Source: Treponema sp.
Lineage (GTDB): Bacteria > Spirochaetota > Spirochaetia > Treponematales > Breznakiellaceae
Direction: 5' to 3'
DNA length: 6,630 bases
Assembly: GCA_031254175.1 (NCBI GenBank)
Contig: JAIRUY010000156.1
Location: 1 to 6,630 of the forward strand
The notes beneath the pieces were generated by a model. It searched no databases. It was not told the origin of the DNA and saw only the letters and a list, made by a program, of their open reading frames with translations. Of this stretch, positions 1 through 6,469 are shown piece after piece (position 1 is the first letter of the stretch; each line of letters opens with the position of its first letter). The position numbers and the translations under genes were made by a program.

Positions 1-2
1 GA

Positions 3-296
3 GACGAGGCAAATAAAGCGCTGGAGCTTATCAGCGAGGATTATGAGCCAATTCCTTCGGACTGGAAAATGCGCTACCAGATGAATTTAGATCTGCTGAA
101 AAAGGGCAGCATCAGGGACATAGCGAGTATCGTCCGTTCTTTATACCATAGAAGCAAAGTAAAGGAACTGCCTATTTTGGAGCGAAAACTTTACGATTCG
201 GCGTTGAAACTTCTTGTAGATGAAGCCTCGATTTCCCTGCGTAAATCCAAGGACGAAGTTGAGAACATGATTTTTTCCCGTCTGGAACTTGAGTAA
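3..296 (+). CDS. carD: CarD/CdnL-family RNA polymerase-binding transcription regulator (5' truncated by window)
   Basis: An open frame runs in from the window edge and ends at TAA 294-296, giving 97 residues of the C-terminal part of the protein. The in-frame ATG at 69 is internal: the preceding codons (ISEDYEPIPSDWK) continue the same domain. The sequence WKMRYQMNLDLLKKGSI, then a helix with SIVRSLYHRSKVKELPILERKLYDSA and a final helix with LLVDEASISL, matches the all-helical DNA-binding C-terminal domain of CarD/CdnL proteins. In this family the missing N-terminal Tudor-like domain contacts the RNA polymerase beta subunit and the C-terminal domain stabilises the open promoter complex, notably at rRNA and growth-related promoters. 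ispD follows after 24 bp in the same direction, so co-transcription is likely. The family call is firm; which paralogue it is cannot be told from the fragment. Confidence 0.88.
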   Translation, partial: DEANKALELISEDYEPIPSDWKMRYQMNLDLLKKGSIRDIASIVRSLYHRSKVKELPILERKLYDSALKLLVDEASISLRKSKDEVENMIFSRLELE

Positions 297-320
297 AGCG
301 TTCTGCGCCAGGAGACTGTA

Positions 321-1046
321 ATGGCAGCAGAAAAACTTGCGTCAGTAGCAGCTATCATTTGCGCAGCAGGGAATTCTTCCCGTATGGGCGGGATAAAGAA
401 AGAGTATCAAAAGCTAAAAGGCGGCGCCACTGTACTGGGGTCGGCAGTTTCCGCTTTTACTTCGGTTTCTTCCATTGGGGTAATCGTTATTGCCATTCCA
501 AAAGATACGGAAGACAGCGCCCGCAGCGCTCTGCCTACGCAATTACTGATAACACAGACCCCAAAAATCCTGTTTGCTGCAGGCGGAGATACCCGCCAGA
601 CTTCTGTATTTAATGCGCTTTGTGTTCTTGCTGAATACAACCCCCAATATGTGTTAATTCATGACGGAGCCAGACCGTGGATCACATCTTTCCTTATCGA
701 AAGTGTTATCAAGGAAACAAAAAAACACAGCGCTGTTATTCCTCTTCTTCCGCTTACCGATACTCCAAAAGAATGTAACGTGCCTTTACATGAATTTATA
801 CAAGAACCGTTTAAAGAATCAATTTTTATTAAAAATCACCTAAAACGCGCTTTCACTGGAGTCGCTCAGACACCTCAGGGTTTTAAATATTCTGAAATTC
901 TCAATGCCCATAAAAAAGCAGCTCTTAAACGTGAAGAATTTACAGATGATGCGGAAATTTGGGGCAGATTTTGCGGTCCTGTAGCGGTAATTCCGGGAGA
1001 TCCTGAAAACCGCAAGATAACTTTCCCTGAAGACTTTTATCAGTAA
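321..1046 (+). CDS. ispD: 2-C-methyl-D-erythritol 4-phosphate cytidylyltransferase
   Basis: This cytosolic enzyme of the non-mevalonate (MEP) isoprenoid pathway joins MEP and CTP to give CDP-methylerythritol and pyrophosphate. Its 241 residues are close to the usual 225-240. The nucleotide-binding signature AAGNSSRMG lies at 15-23, with R21 and K27 in the places of the E. coli catalytic Arg20/Lys27. GGDTRQTSV follows at 88-96, HDGARP at 114-119, DTPK at 147-150, and R176 with AQTPQGF at 182-188. The C-terminal TDDA (208-211) and GDPENRKIT (226-234) close the family pattern. The stretch between DTPK and R176 is about a dozen residues longer than in E. coli. The ATG at 321 is supported by AGGAG at 310-314 with a 6-nt spacer. 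The gene sits 24 bp behind carD. ispF, the usual downstream neighbour of ispD, is absent; hisG comes next instead. Confidence 0.93.
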   Translation: MAAEKLASVAAIICAAGNSSRMGGIKKEYQKLKGGATVLGSAVSAFTSVSSIGVIVIAIPKDTEDSARSALPTQLLITQTPKILFAAGGDTRQTSVFNALCVLAEYNPQYVLIHDGARPWITSFLIESVIKETKKHSAVIPLLPLTDTPKECNVPLHEFIQEPFKESIFIKNHLKRAFTGVAQTPQGFKYSEILNAHKKAALKREEFTDDAEIWGRFCGPVAVIPGDPENRKITFPEDFYQ

Positions 1047-1064
1047 TGTCAGATGTGCTATATT
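1036..1064 (+). promoter_or_regulatory. Putative hisG promoter with extended -10, leaderless start
   Basis: TGCTATATT at 1056-1064 is an extended -10 element (TGn followed by TATATT, 5 of 6 to consensus). Six bases (AAACCC) separate it from the hisG ATG at 1071, which puts the expected transcription start on the A of the start codon. The -35 position 17 bp upstream (1036-1041, TTTATC) is poor, as is common with extended -10 promoters. It overlaps the end of ispD and would let the his genes be transcribed apart from carD-ispD. This is an inference from spacing; no transcript data are available. Confidence 0.5.
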
Positions 1065-1070
1065 AAACCC

Positions 1071-1922
1071 ATGGATAAACTAAAAATACTTATACCAAAG
1101 GGAAGAATTTTTGATAATGTAAGCCGGCTTTTCGCAGAGGCAGGGTTCCCCGTTTCGTTAACAGACAGAACATACCGGCCTTCGCTGGGAGCGGACTGGC
1201 TGGATGCCAAGATCATGAAGCCCCAAAATGTCGGGGAACTTCTGGAACTTGGCAGCCATGACGCTGGGTTTACCGGCATTGACTGGATTCAGGAAAGCGG
1301 CGCGGATGTTGAGGAAATACTTGACCTTGGTTTTGACAGGGTAAAGATTGTCGCGGCGGTTCCGGGCGGTTATGATGAAGCAAAACTTAAATCAAAAAAA
1401 CTTGCAGTTGCCACTGAATATGTAAACCTTTCTGAAACATGGCTTAAATCTCAAGGCTATCAGTACCGCATTTTACGCACCTACGGCGCTACGGAAGTTT
1501 TTCCGCCGGATGACGCTGACATGATTATCGACAACACTTCTTCCGGCCAGACACTGCGGGATAACGGCCTTAAAATCATCGGAACTCTGCTTGAGTCTTC
1601 CACGCGTTTTGTCGTGTCACGTTCCGCCCTTGCAGACAAAGAAAAACGCAGCCGCATTGAAGAGCTTGCCATGCTTTTTCGTGCTGTCCTTGACGGCCGT
1701 GATCGTGTAATGCTGGAAATGAATATTCCAAAAGAGCAGTTTGGATCTCTGGCAAGCCTTCCCGCCATGCGCAGTCCGACAGTAGCCGAACTTTACGGAG
1801 ACGCCGGATACGCGGTGAAGATTGCAGTAAAAAAACATGAGGTCCCAGATATTATTCCAAAACTGAAAAAACTCGGTGCTCTTGATATTGTAGAATACGA
1901 TTTGAGAAAAGTGGTATTGTGA
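1071..1922 (+). CDS. hisG: ATP phosphoribosyltransferase, long form (HisG_L)
   Basis: It catalyses the first, committed step of histidine synthesis: ATP + PRPP to phosphoribosyl-ATP. With 283 residues it is the long form. The two-lobed catalytic part begins LKILIPKGRI (4-13) and contains GFTGIDW at 66-72. The PRPP-binding segment runs from GATEVFPPDDAD (139-150) to IIDNTSSGQTLRDNGL. A C-terminal regulatory domain occupies about 212-283 (from RVMLEMNIP). In this family that ACT-like domain binds histidine for feedback inhibition, so no HisZ partner is needed. Start choice: an in-frame ATG at 1053 would add MCYIKP, but neither start has a Shine-Dalgarno site. The ATG at 1071 gives the normal family N-terminus and lies 7 nt after a -10 box. 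hisB follows after 33 bp. The phosphate-loop motif is TSSGQT where many HisG have a VSTG-type sequence, a mild variant. Confidence 0.93.
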   Translation: MDKLKILIPKGRIFDNVSRLFAEAGFPVSLTDRTYRPSLGADWLDAKIMKPQNVGELLELGSHDAGFTGIDWIQESGADVEEILDLGFDRVKIVAAVPGGYDEAKLKSKKLAVATEYVNLSETWLKSQGYQYRILRTYGATEVFPPDDADMIIDNTSSGQTLRDNGLKIIGTLLESSTRFVVSRSALADKEKRSRIEELAMLFRAVLDGRDRVMLEMNIPKEQFGSLASLPAMRSPTVAELYGDAGYAVKIAVKKHEVPDIIPKLKKLGALDIVEYDLRKVVL

Positions 1923-1944
1923 AAGCGGCCGGTAAACATATAAC

Positions 1945-1949
1945 GGAGG
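1945..1949 (+). promoter_or_regulatory. Ribosome binding site of hisB
   Basis: GGAGG lies 6 nt before the hisB ATG at 1956, within the 33-bp hisG-hisB gap. It is a near-perfect Shine-Dalgarno site. It shows that this genome uses such sites at internal cistrons, in contrast to the starts of hisG and the kinase gene. Confidence 0.85.
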
Positions 1950-1955
1950 CAGAAC

Positions 1956-2621
1956 ATGAGCAGGATTGCAGAGATTGAAAGAAAGACAAAAGAAACTGAA
2001 ATATTTATAAAACTTGACATTGACGGCAAGGGCAGCGCAAAACTGGATTATCCTCTTGGGTTTATGTCCCATATGTTAAATACATTTGCACGTCACGGTT
2101 TGTTTGATATGGAACTCCGCGCAAAGGGTGACTTGGAAGTTGATCAGCATCATCTGGTTGAAGATACGGGGATTGTTCTTGGACAGTGTTTTTCAAAAGC
2201 TCTTGGCGAAAAACGCGGCATCAGGAGAAACGGGAGCTGTCTTTTTCCCATGGATGAAAGCCTTGCGAGAGCCGCTGTTGACATGAGCGGCAGGCCGTTT
2301 TTGTACTTTGACGCGCTGCTTTCGTCTGCGCCCCTTGTTTCCTTGCCGAAAGAGGATCTGTCTTGTCCCCCGGATACTGTCTATGAATTTCAAACAAGCG
2401 TAATTGAAGATTTTTGGCAGAGTTTCACAAGCGCCGCCGGATGCAATCTGCATTTGGAGGTTTTGCGGGGCAGAAGCGATCATCATAAGATTGAGGCTCT
2501 TTTCAAAGCGGCGGCCAGGGCAATACGGTTTGCCTGTGAATACGATGAACGTTCGCGGGATGCCGTTCCCTCAACAAAGGGCTCGCTTCCGGGACTAAAT
2601 TCACCCGTATTAATTGTTTAA
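1956..2621 (+). CDS. hisB: Imidazoleglycerol-phosphate dehydratase
   Basis: It dehydrates imidazole glycerol phosphate to imidazole acetol phosphate, a Mn-dependent step of histidine synthesis. In this family the enzyme forms a cytosolic 24-mer. The two internally repeated metal-binding motifs are present: DQHHLVEDTG at 63-72 and DHHKIEALFKAAARA from 165. So are the RHG at 46-48 and the C-terminal STKG at 206-209. It is a monofunctional enzyme; there is no fused histidinol-phosphatase domain. At 221 residues it exceeds the usual ~195. The extra length is about a dozen residues around 121-140 (rich in S, L and P) and a ~10-residue tail after STKG. The conserved FFDHML-type motif reads GFMSHML (35-41), with Ser in place of the usual Asp. 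The start is fixed by GGAGG at 1945-1949. The stop codon touches the ribosome binding site of hisF, so the two genes are surely co-transcribed. Confidence 0.93.
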   Translation: MSRIAEIERKTKETEIFIKLDIDGKGSAKLDYPLGFMSHMLNTFARHGLFDMELRAKGDLEVDQHHLVEDTGIVLGQCFSKALGEKRGIRRNGSCLFPMDESLARAAVDMSGRPFLYFDALLSSAPLVSLPKEDLSCPPDTVYEFQTSVIEDFWQSFTSAAGCNLHLEVLRGRSDHHKIEALFKAAARAIRFACEYDERSRDAVPSTKGSLPGLNSPVLIV

Positions 2622-2626
2622 AGGAA
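2620..2626 (+). promoter_or_regulatory. Ribosome binding site of hisF overlapping the hisB stop codon
   Basis: AAAGGAA overlaps the hisB TAA (2619-2621) and is correctly spaced for the ATG at 2632. This decides the hisF start against an in-frame TTG at 2614, which would lie upstream of the site. The overlap suggests that translation of hisB and hisF is coupled. Confidence 0.75.
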
Positions 2627-2631
2627 TATGT

Positions 2632-3447
2632 ATGAAAATCAAAAGAATTATCCCCTGTCTGGATGTAGATGACGGCAGGGTCGTGAAGGGAGTAAAGTTT
2701 GAAGGCATAAAGGATGCCGGAGATCCGGCGGAACTTGCGCGCCGTTACTGTGATGACGGCGCGGATGAACTTGCTTTCCTTGACATCGGCGCTTCATTAA
2801 AGAGCCGCGCAACGCTGCTTGATGTGGTGCGCAAAGTCGCCGCGGAAATTTCTGTTCCGTTTTGTGTCGGCGGCGGCATCCGCTCTCTTGATAATATGCG
2901 CGAAACAATGGACGCGGGGGCAAATAAAGTTTCAGTCTGCACTTCCGCCCTTAAGCGCCCCGAATTGTTATCTGAAATGGCAAAGACCTTCGGCAGCCGG
3001 TGCGTTGTGCTCTCAATTGATGCAAAGCGTGTGCCCGGCGCAGACGGAAAATTACACTGGCATGCTTTTTCCGGCGGCGGCAGGACAGACACCGGCATTG
3101 ATGCCGTTGAATGGGCAGTACAGGCTGCGGAACTTGGTGCGGGAGAAATTCTGGTTAATTCCATCGATGCGGACGGAACAGGCTCAGGTTACGACCTTGA
3201 GCTGCTTCGCCGCATTATTAACGCTGTGCCTGTTCCGGTAATCGCTTCAGGCGGAGCCGGAACTCTGGATCAGATTGCGCAGGTTCTGCTCAGTACCGCA
3301 TCTGTGGAAATGGACAAATCGTTTCTGCCTGAGGATGCGCCGGGCGCGGATGCCGCATTGGTCGCTTCGATTCTTCACTTTGGCAAAACCACTGTCGGCG
3401 AAATCAAAAAGTATGCAGAGTCAAAGGGAATTTGCGTAAGACGGTAA
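2632..3447 (+). CDS. hisF: Imidazole glycerol phosphate synthase cyclase subunit
   Basis: HisF uses ammonia, normally delivered by the glutaminase HisH, to convert PRFAR into imidazole glycerol phosphate and AICAR, the latter feeding back to purine synthesis. It is a (beta/alpha)8 barrel. The start KIKRIIPCLDVDDGRVVKGVKF carries the catalytic Asp11. CVGGGIRS (78-85) and SIDAKR, with catalytic Asp130 at exactly the T. maritima position, follow. RTDTGIDAVEWA (151-162), NSIDADGTGSGYD (176-188) and the phosphate-binding SGGAG (206-210) complete the pattern. Its 271 residues exceed the usual ~253 because of about 16 extra residues between helix 7 and strand 8 (roughly 221-237). hisH is not in the window. 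Downstream is the oppositely directed kinase gene with 15 bp between the stop codons. No terminator hairpin is visible there. Confidence 0.95.
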   Translation: MKIKRIIPCLDVDDGRVVKGVKFEGIKDAGDPAELARRYCDDGADELAFLDIGASLKSRATLLDVVRKVAAEISVPFCVGGGIRSLDNMRETMDAGANKVSVCTSALKRPELLSEMAKTFGSRCVVLSIDAKRVPGADGKLHWHAFSGGGRTDTGIDAVEWAVQAAELGAGEILVNSIDADGTGSGYDLELLRRIINAVPVPVIASGGAGTLDQIAQVLLSTASVEMDKSFLPEDAPGADAALVASILHFGKTTVGEIKKYAESKGICVRR

Positions 3448-3462
3448 AGATTGCAGCTTCAT

Positions 3463-6432
3463 TTATTGTGATAGAAACACATTTCGTGTCTTTTCAAATA
3501 TTTCGTCAAAATTAATTGGCTTGCCGATATGGTCATCCATGCCGGCAGCAATGCAATTGTCGATGTCTTCCTTGAATACGTTAGCCGTCATAGCGATTAT
3601 CGGGACTCTTTTCGCCTGCTCTCCCCTTTTGGCTTCAAACGCACGAATATGACGTGCGGCTTCAAGTCCGTCCATTTTAGGCATCTGCAAATCCATAAAA
3701 ATCAAATCATATTTTTCCGGAGATAATTTAAACATTTCTAACGCTTCCTGCCCGTTATTTGCGCAGTCAATGAACATTCCGGTGCCTTCAAAAAGTGAAA
3801 TGACTATTTCACGGTTTATTTCGATGTCCTCAGCCAGCAGCAGATGTTTGCCGTTAAACTCGCCGCTTGAATCGCCTGAGGAACCTTCTTCGTGAAGACA
3901 GTTTAAGTTTTCATTTATACAGTCAATTATCATTGGCGCGAACAGCGGTTTTATCAAATGTTTATCAATCCCGCCGTCAATCGCAGTTTCTTTCATGTCT
4001 GACCATTCTGAAACAGAAACAAGCATAATCACAAAGGCATTTTTATTTTTTTCCCTGATTTTTTCGGCAAACTCAAAGCCGTTAATTCCGTAAACGTAGG
4101 AATCGATAAAATATAAGTTATAATTTTTTTGTATCATGTCAGAAGCCTCGGAAGCATCGGCTGTAGCATCACAATTGATGTTTAAAGAGTTTAATGTTCT
4201 GATGAAAAGATCGCGTACTTTCTCTTCTCCGCTGATTACCAGAATATTGGTTGATGCATGGTTAATATCCGGATTAAGCAATGAGGCAAGAGTCTTTTCA
4301 CTGCTGTGTACTTTTATTGTAAAGATAAATTTAGCTCCGCTGCCGAGCTTCGATTCAATCCAAATACGGCCATCCATCAGTTCCACAATGCGTCTGGAAA
4401 GGGCAAGTCCAAGTCCTGTTCCGCCGAATACACGGCTGGTCCCTGAGTCTGCCTGTCCGAATGCCGTAAAAAGATCTTTTTGCTGTTCGGGTGATATGCC
4501 GATCCCGTTGTCTTTCACTTCAATACGCAGCTCGCACTCATTGCCGTATATCTCTGTCATCAATGCATCAAGGCGGATTTCACCGCCGTTGGGCGTAAAT
4601 TTTACCGCGTTTGACAGAAGATTCGTTATTACCTGCGCGATACGCTGATCATCACCTGTGATAAAGCAGGGTATATTGCTGTCGATATCAATCAGGAATT
4701 TGTGATTTTTTTCGTACATTCGGAAATTAATCATTGTGATTACGCGCTGCAGCATTTGTTCAAAATTATATTCTATAGACGACAGTTCCAGCTTGTTGGC
4801 TTCAATCTTGGACATATCAAGGACATCGTTTATTACGCCAAGCAGATGGTTTGATGCGTTTTTTACCTTGTCCAGCGCGTAATCTTTTTGGTTGATATTC
4901 TGCGCGTTCCTCCCTATGATTGTCATGCCGATGATTGCATTAAGAGGAGTGCGCATTTCATGGCTCATGTTGGAAAGAAACTCGCCTTTTGCCTTGCTTG
5001 CCACGGTAGCCTGCATCAGGGCTTCATTAAGCCGTTTGTTGTAAATCTCACGCACAATCGCGCCGGAAATAGTGCTGGCAGTCATTGAAACAAATATTTG
5101 CTCATTATCAGTCCATTCGCGGCGCTCGCCGCACTGCTCAACGCTTAAAACGCCCCATAGCCGGCCTTCGACATAAAGTGATGACCAGATAAATCCGCCG
5201 ACATTTATATCAGCTAATAAACGGAAATCATCCCCGCTCCCGGCGGCAAGACTGCGGTTAATGACAGGCGAAATGGAAATTGAAGACAATTCCTCAGGGA
5301 AACTGCCTGTGATAAGCTGATGCGGGAAAGTTGTATTCTCCGCCAGTAACGGCGCTTTTTTGGAATACCATATATATTCGTTGTTGGTAGACTTTTTCTC
5401 CCTGTTAAAAGAGATAATAACAATTCTGTCGGCGCGCAAATAGAGCCCCAATTTTTCAAGCGCTGTTTCTATCATCTTTCTGATGTCTTCTTTGCCGATA
5501 AGCCCTTTTGCGATATCTGCCAGCATCTCCTGCTGTTCAAGGCGTATTTTGAGAAGTTCGCTTTGTGCGTGTATATTTTCAGTCAATTTTCTTGTATTTC
5601 GCAGGTCGTATTTAAATGAAATGAAATAATTATTATTTTCAAAACTAAGAAGTGAAAGCGTATTTTCCACAGGGATCAATTCACCGTTCGCTGTTTGATG
5701 AAGCATCTCATAAACAGTATTGTTTTTCAATAATACTTTGTCTCTCATCATCCTGGAAAATTCAATGCTCGTGTAGCCGTTTTTTTGATATTCAGGCACA
5801 AACTGCTTCCAATAGTTAGTCATCAGCGTTTGTTTGTCGGGACATTCAAACAGTTTAAGCGTCATGCTGTTGCAGTCCAGTACATTCATTTCTTCGTTAA
5901 ACAGTATATAAGCCAATGGATTTGCCTCTGTTATTACATTTGTAAGCGCTTCCGCCCTGGCAGCAGCTTTTTCCGCTTCTTTAAGATTGCTTAAATCATA
6001 AATACTGGCAATGCCGAAATATTTATCGCCTAGCATAACGCCGGTAACCGTAATTTCACATGGTATGAGCCGGCCGGAACTGCTGATATGAGTCCAGTCA
6101 AGTATCTGATATTTTCCTGAAATTGCATTTAGCATTATTTCTGCGATTTTTTCAGAAGATTTTTCGCCATTGGGCTGATATTCGGGAGAAAATGAAGCAA
6201 AGTCATTGAGGATTTTTTCTTTGGTTGCGTGAAATATTTCGCACGCCTTGTCGTTACAGTCAATAAGCTGCTGTTTGTCATTGTGAAATATTATTCCAAC
6301 CGGAGTCGTTTCCAGTAAAGCCATGTTCAACTTGGCAACTTCGAGCAGCCTGAGTTCCAATTCTTCAAACTTGTCGGCTTGCGCCTGTTCTTTGCGCCGT
6401 CTGTTTTGGAAAATCTTTTTACCCCAGTCCAT
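3463..6432 (-). CDS. Soluble hybrid sensor histidine kinase: PAS-PAS-GAF-HisKA-HATPase-REC-REC
   Basis: This 989-residue kinase should autophosphorylate on His and pass phosphate to its receivers. A short charged helix (about 10-35) leads into PAS1 (~36-148) and PAS2 (~158-278), which share a PEYQ.NG motif (83-89 and 213-219). A GAF domain spans ~300-463. HisKA holds the H box FLSNMSHEMRTPLNAI (H491). The ATPase has N608 in NLLSNAVKFT, DNGIGIS at 641-647 and GGTGLGLAL at 670-678. REC1 (~728-845) keeps D777 and K828 but has SG where the acidic pair should be. REC2 (~862-985) is complete: E868/D869, D914, T949, K971. There is no membrane segment or signal peptide, so the sensed signal is intracellular. 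There is no HPt or DNA-binding domain, so the output partner must be encoded elsewhere. The ATG at 6432 lacks a Shine-Dalgarno site but follows a perfect -10 box. The ligand is unknown. Confidence 0.93.
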   Translation of the reverse strand: MDWGKKIFQNRRRKEQAQADKFEELELRLLEVAKLNMALLETTPVGIIFHNDKQQLIDCNDKACEIFHATKEKILNDFASFSPEYQPNGEKSSEKIAEIMLNAISGKYQILDWTHISSSGRLIPCEITVTGVMLGDKYFGIASIYDLSNLKEAEKAAARAEALTNVITEANPLAYILFNEEMNVLDCNSMTLKLFECPDKQTLMTNYWKQFVPEYQKNGYTSIEFSRMMRDKVLLKNNTVYEMLHQTANGELIPVENTLSLLSFENNNYFISFKYDLRNTRKLTENIHAQSELLKIRLEQQEMLADIAKGLIGKEDIRKMIETALEKLGLYLRADRIVIISFNREKKSTNNEYIWYSKKAPLLAENTTFPHQLITGSFPEELSSISISPVINRSLAAGSGDDFRLLADINVGGFIWSSLYVEGRLWGVLSVEQCGERREWTDNEQIFVSMTASTISGAIVREIYNKRLNEALMQATVASKAKGEFLSNMSHEMRTPLNAIIGMTIIGRNAQNINQKDYALDKVKNASNHLLGVINDVLDMSKIEANKLELSSIEYNFEQMLQRVITMINFRMYEKNHKFLIDIDSNIPCFITGDDQRIAQVITNLLSNAVKFTPNGGEIRLDALMTEIYGNECELRIEVKDNGIGISPEQQKDLFTAFGQADSGTSRVFGGTGLGLALSRRIVELMDGRIWIESKLGSGAKFIFTIKVHSSEKTLASLLNPDINHASTNILVISGEEKVRDLFIRTLNSLNINCDATADASEASDMIQKNYNLYFIDSYVYGINGFEFAEKIREKNKNAFVIMLVSVSEWSDMKETAIDGGIDKHLIKPLFAPMIIDCINENLNCLHEEGSSGDSSGEFNGKHLLLAEDIEINREIVISLFEGTGMFIDCANNGQEALEMFKLSPEKYDLIFMDLQMPKMDGLEAARHIRAFEAKRGEQAKRVPIIAMTANVFKEDIDNCIAAGMDDHIGKPINFDEIFEKTRNVFLSQ

Positions 6433-6435
6433 ATA

Positions 6436-6464
6436 TTGATTATAACTCTTTACTCTAATAATAT
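6436..6464 (+). promoter_or_regulatory. Candidate promoter of the HisA-like gene
   Basis: TTGATT (6436-6441) and TAATAT (6459-6464), each 4 of 6 to consensus, lie 17 bp apart and end 5 nt before the ATG at 6470. An alternative is TTTACC (6418-6423) with TATAAC (6441-6446), also 17 bp apart, which would give a 17-nt leader that still lacks a Shine-Dalgarno site. The region is AT-rich, so chance matches are likely and the exact promoter is uncertain. Either version overlaps the divergent kinase promoter. Confidence 0.35.
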
Positions 6465-6467
6465 AAA
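6439..6467 (-). promoter_or_regulatory. Promoter of the hybrid kinase gene, predicted leaderless
   Basis: On the minus strand TTTATA (6467-6462) and a perfect TATAAT (6444-6439) are separated by 17 bp. Six bases lie between the -10 box and the ATG at 6432, so the expected start nucleotide is the A of the ATG. No purine-rich ribosome binding site precedes the gene. The -10 match and the 17-bp spacing are seen directly; use in vivo is inferred. Confidence 0.6.
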
Positions 6468-6469
6468 CT

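Noticed and set aside
1053..1070. Upstream ATG for hisG adding six residues (MCYIKP)
   Set aside because: There is no ribosome binding site, it lies within the -10 region, and the family N-terminus fits the ATG at 1071.
1617..2072. 151-codon open frame on the minus strand across the hisG end and hisB start
   Set aside because: It lies antisense over two clear genes, resembles no family, and is low-complexity and Phe/Tyr-rich, as expected from a reversed coding frame.
2745..3164. 139-codon minus-strand and 140-codon plus-strand (2819-3241) frames inside hisF
   Set aside because: Both are shadows of hisF, which has full family motifs and a ribosome binding site; the shadows show Ser/Pro/Arg or Ala bias and no recognisable domain.
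3525..3555. TGCCG ... CGGCA inverted repeat near the kinase 3' end as a terminator
   Set aside because: It lies inside conserved receiver codons (GMDDHIG), has a long loop and no T-run, so it looks like a codon coincidence.
4136..4648. 170-codon plus-strand frame antisense to the kinase gene
   Set aside because: It covers the conserved ATPase and REC1 region of the kinase; its composition (Ser/Pro/Arg-rich) is typical of a reverse-frame shadow and it has no recognisable motifs.
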